DNA of 64,000 nt from contig JAFJTR010000071.1 in assembly GCA_022559985.1 (NCBI GenBank), forward strand, positions 1-64,000, given 5' to 3'. The translations under genes and the position numbers were made by a program. Below, in pieces: positions 62,377 to 64,000 of this stretch. Source of the stretch: Parastagonospora avenae f. sp. tritici 18332-5 (taxonomy: Eukaryota > Ascomycota > Dothideomycetes > Pleosporales > Phaeosphaeriaceae). Under the pieces are notes generated by a model. The model did no database searches and had not been told where the DNA came from. It worked only from the letters and a program-made list of their open reading frames with translations. The stretch's first letter is position 1. The number at the start of each line of letters is the position of its first letter.

Positions 62377-64000
62377 CTACCGCCCCGTCTGACAAAGCTG
62401 AATGCAAAACTCCCTGAAATCGCCCTTGGTCGCCTCCTCCACATCCTCCTCGACAACCCTTCCATACTTCTCCTCATACTCGCTCTTCACCCTCGCAAGA
62501 TGCATGCGGTCCCAATGCAGCCTGACCAGCCGCGAAATTAGCAGTTCGAAGCGCTGCTGGCGCTCGTGCTTGCTTGTGGCGGAGGCAGAGGTAGACGGCG
62601 GCTCGATGAGGTCCATAAGCGCGTGGTGCAGCAGCATGGCGTCGCGCGCGGGGCGGTTGATGACGCCGTTGAGGATGTGTGCTATGACTTCGCCCTGTTT
62701 CCATAATCAGTATTGAGCAACGAGATGTGAGGGAAGGGTGGGATTAGGGAACTCACAACGAGGTTGTTACTCTTCCGCAGCGCGTCGCGCGCAAACGACG
62801 ATTGATACGTGCGCTCATACGTCCTCAAAACTTCTCTCAAATGCGCGTCGCTACGCATAATCACAACGCCCAGCATCGCCGTCTCGCCGCCCTCCCTAGC
62901 CTTGATGGCGCGGTAAAGCGTCTCGACATCGCGATTCTGGTACTCGCGCGGCCAGACGTCGGATTCCTCCTGCCTGTTCGCTTCGAGGGCCAGGGACACT
63001 GCTTTTCTGAACTTGTCGGCCTTGAGCTCCTTGTCCATGCACTTGACCAGGGAGTCTGAGTAGCGCTTGTCCTTGAACGCGTCTTTGATTTCGCGCATTT
63101 CAAAGTTCTGGCGACCCATGAGCGCTTCGATGAGGAGTTCGCGCTTGGCGCTGTTGCTCTGGTACCAGTAGTTTGCCCAGTATCCTTCTCCCTCGAATTT
63201 GCCCAGCGCAGTTACGTATGCGGCCTTGCCGAAATTGCCGCTCGTCTTGAGCTTGATGTGTTTGGCAATGTTGATGCCGCGGCCTTGCACTTTACAGTGG
63301 CGTTTGTATTCGGCGCGCAGCTCGAGCATCTGGTCGTGCGAGAGAGCAGGGAGGATCTCGATGATGGGCTCGGGATCGACGGTGCGCGAGGCCATGGAGT
63401 CGACAAGGGCGAGGGCGTCGTCGGTTGCGTCGTAGATGCGGGCGCGGCGCTCTTCTTTTTTGCGAGGCGGGTCGCGGCTGCGATCGCGTCCTCCACGGCC
63501 ACCGTAGGAGTCGCGTTCATCCCTGCCTCCTCCATACGAGTTCCGTCCACCGCCGTACGCCTCGAGGGCGAGCCTGTCTTTGGGTTGACCGCGGAAGTCG
63601 GGGCTGGGTGAGCGGCCAGAGGAGGAATGCGCGCGACGACGGCCACCGTGGTGTGAGTCGCGAGGCGCAAGGCCATCCAGTGGAGGCAGATGGTCGAGGT
63701 TGTCATCCAGCATCATGGCCTGCGGCATAGGGCTGATGGACTGATACGTGCCATGGTACGCCTCGAGCAGCGGACTTGGTGGTGGCATCCCACCGCCTGG
63801 AAATCCTCCGGGCATACCTCCAGGCACGATAGTCTGAAGGTCTGGCCGGTTTCCACTGACCGACAGCCTGTCCATGCGCTGGTTGAGCCCATCAGGCCGG
63901 CCACCACTCACGGACAAGCTGTGCGGGCGCATACCTGGGGATGGCGGCGCATTGAGCTTCCCCCCACCAGGCACCATCTCAACCACTTTGCGCCCATCGT
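62377..64000 (-). CDS. Annexin-like protein (fungal ANXC4 type), 5' end missing
   Basis: Two exons are visible, complement(62377-62694, 62757-64000); the frame stays open to the window edge, so the N-terminus is missing. The visible 520 or so residues start with a Gly/Pro/Met-rich, disordered region (IVPGGMPGGFPGGGMPPPSP) and a Ser/Arg/Gly region (GGGRNSYGGGRDERDSYGGRGG). The annexin-like core has YDATDDALALVDSMASRTVD, LPALSHDQMLELRAEYKRHCKVQGRGINIAKHIKLKTSGNFGKAAYVTALGKFEGEGYWANYWY, LLIEALMGRQNFEMREIKDAFKDKRYSDSL and MLGVVIMRSDAHLREVLRTYER. Annexins bind acidic phospholipids, often with calcium; whether calcium binding is kept is unclear. It is convergent with the Myb gene. Confidence 0.85.

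Noticed and set aside
1..64000. tRNA, rRNA, CRISPR arrays, transposons or a secondary-metabolite cluster
   Set aside because: I looked for tRNA B-box-like GGTTCGA motifs in non-coding stretches, repeat-spacer patterns, transposase or reverse-transcriptase frames and PKS/NRPS signatures; none was convincing.

Overview
The window is a stretch of nuclear DNA from a filamentous ascomycete (Pezizomycotina, most likely Dothideomycetes/Pleosporales). The reasons are many short introns (about 42-70 nt, GT..AG, often with a CTAAC-like branch point), dense genes on both strands, and typical Pezizomycotina families: a PTH11-like membrane protein, a bZIP-DUF3425 regulator, a Cip1-like secreted protein, CENP-T, a DASH subunit and a fungal annexin. 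The class call is inference from gene content. I resolved exon structures by hand by matching reading frames across GT..AG junctions; nothing was checked against RNA or databases.

Layout. 1-96 is a GC-rich stub and a poly-G run that is probably an artefact. 0.5-8.4 kb: Cip1-like secreted protein, nitronate monooxygenase, bZIP-DUF3425 factor, peroxisomal enoyl-CoA hydratase, and a small membrane protein of unknown function. 8.4-15.2 kb: F-box-like protein with a Cys/His-rich N-terminus, a twin-CX9C mitochondrial protein (Mix17/CHCHD2 type), a catalase-like protein, and a PTH11-like protein whose 3' end lies inside a 72-bp tandem repeat. 16.7-23.3 kb: COQ4, a SET-domain methyltransferase, and a sulfate-assimilation pair (ATP sulfurylase and PAPS reductase). 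24.6-31.8 kb: one very large, mostly disordered protein gene, apparently interrupted by a TAG that may be the end of a 78-nt intron. 32-38 kb: ATP synthase delta, DASH subunit Spc19, ATP synthase subunit J, and casein kinase I. 39-48 kb: mitoribosome factor Rsm22, an FAD-linked oxidase, PDCD5, a UBX protein and Rac. 49.5-64 kb: Cms1, CENP-T, Shy1/SURF1, Vma22, CENP-O, an acetyl-CoA transporter, a 2-Cys peroxiredoxin, a double-telobox Myb protein, and the 3' part of an annexin that runs off the end.

Most genes are conserved housekeeping genes, so this is mainly a core-genome region rather than an accessory island. Functional groupings that stand out are two consecutive sulfate-assimilation enzymes, two F1Fo-ATPase subunits either side of a kinetochore gene, three kinetochore genes within about 22 kb, and several mitochondrial genes (COQ4, Mix17, ATP16, ATP18, Rsm22, Shy1). 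I see no transposon, CRISPR array, tRNA, rRNA or secondary-metabolite cluster. The most unusual items are the giant repeat-rich gene with its in-frame TAG, the tandem duplication of the PTH11-like gene's 3' end, the duplicated C-C-C-H motif in the F-box-like protein, and an 11-nt microexon in PDCD5.
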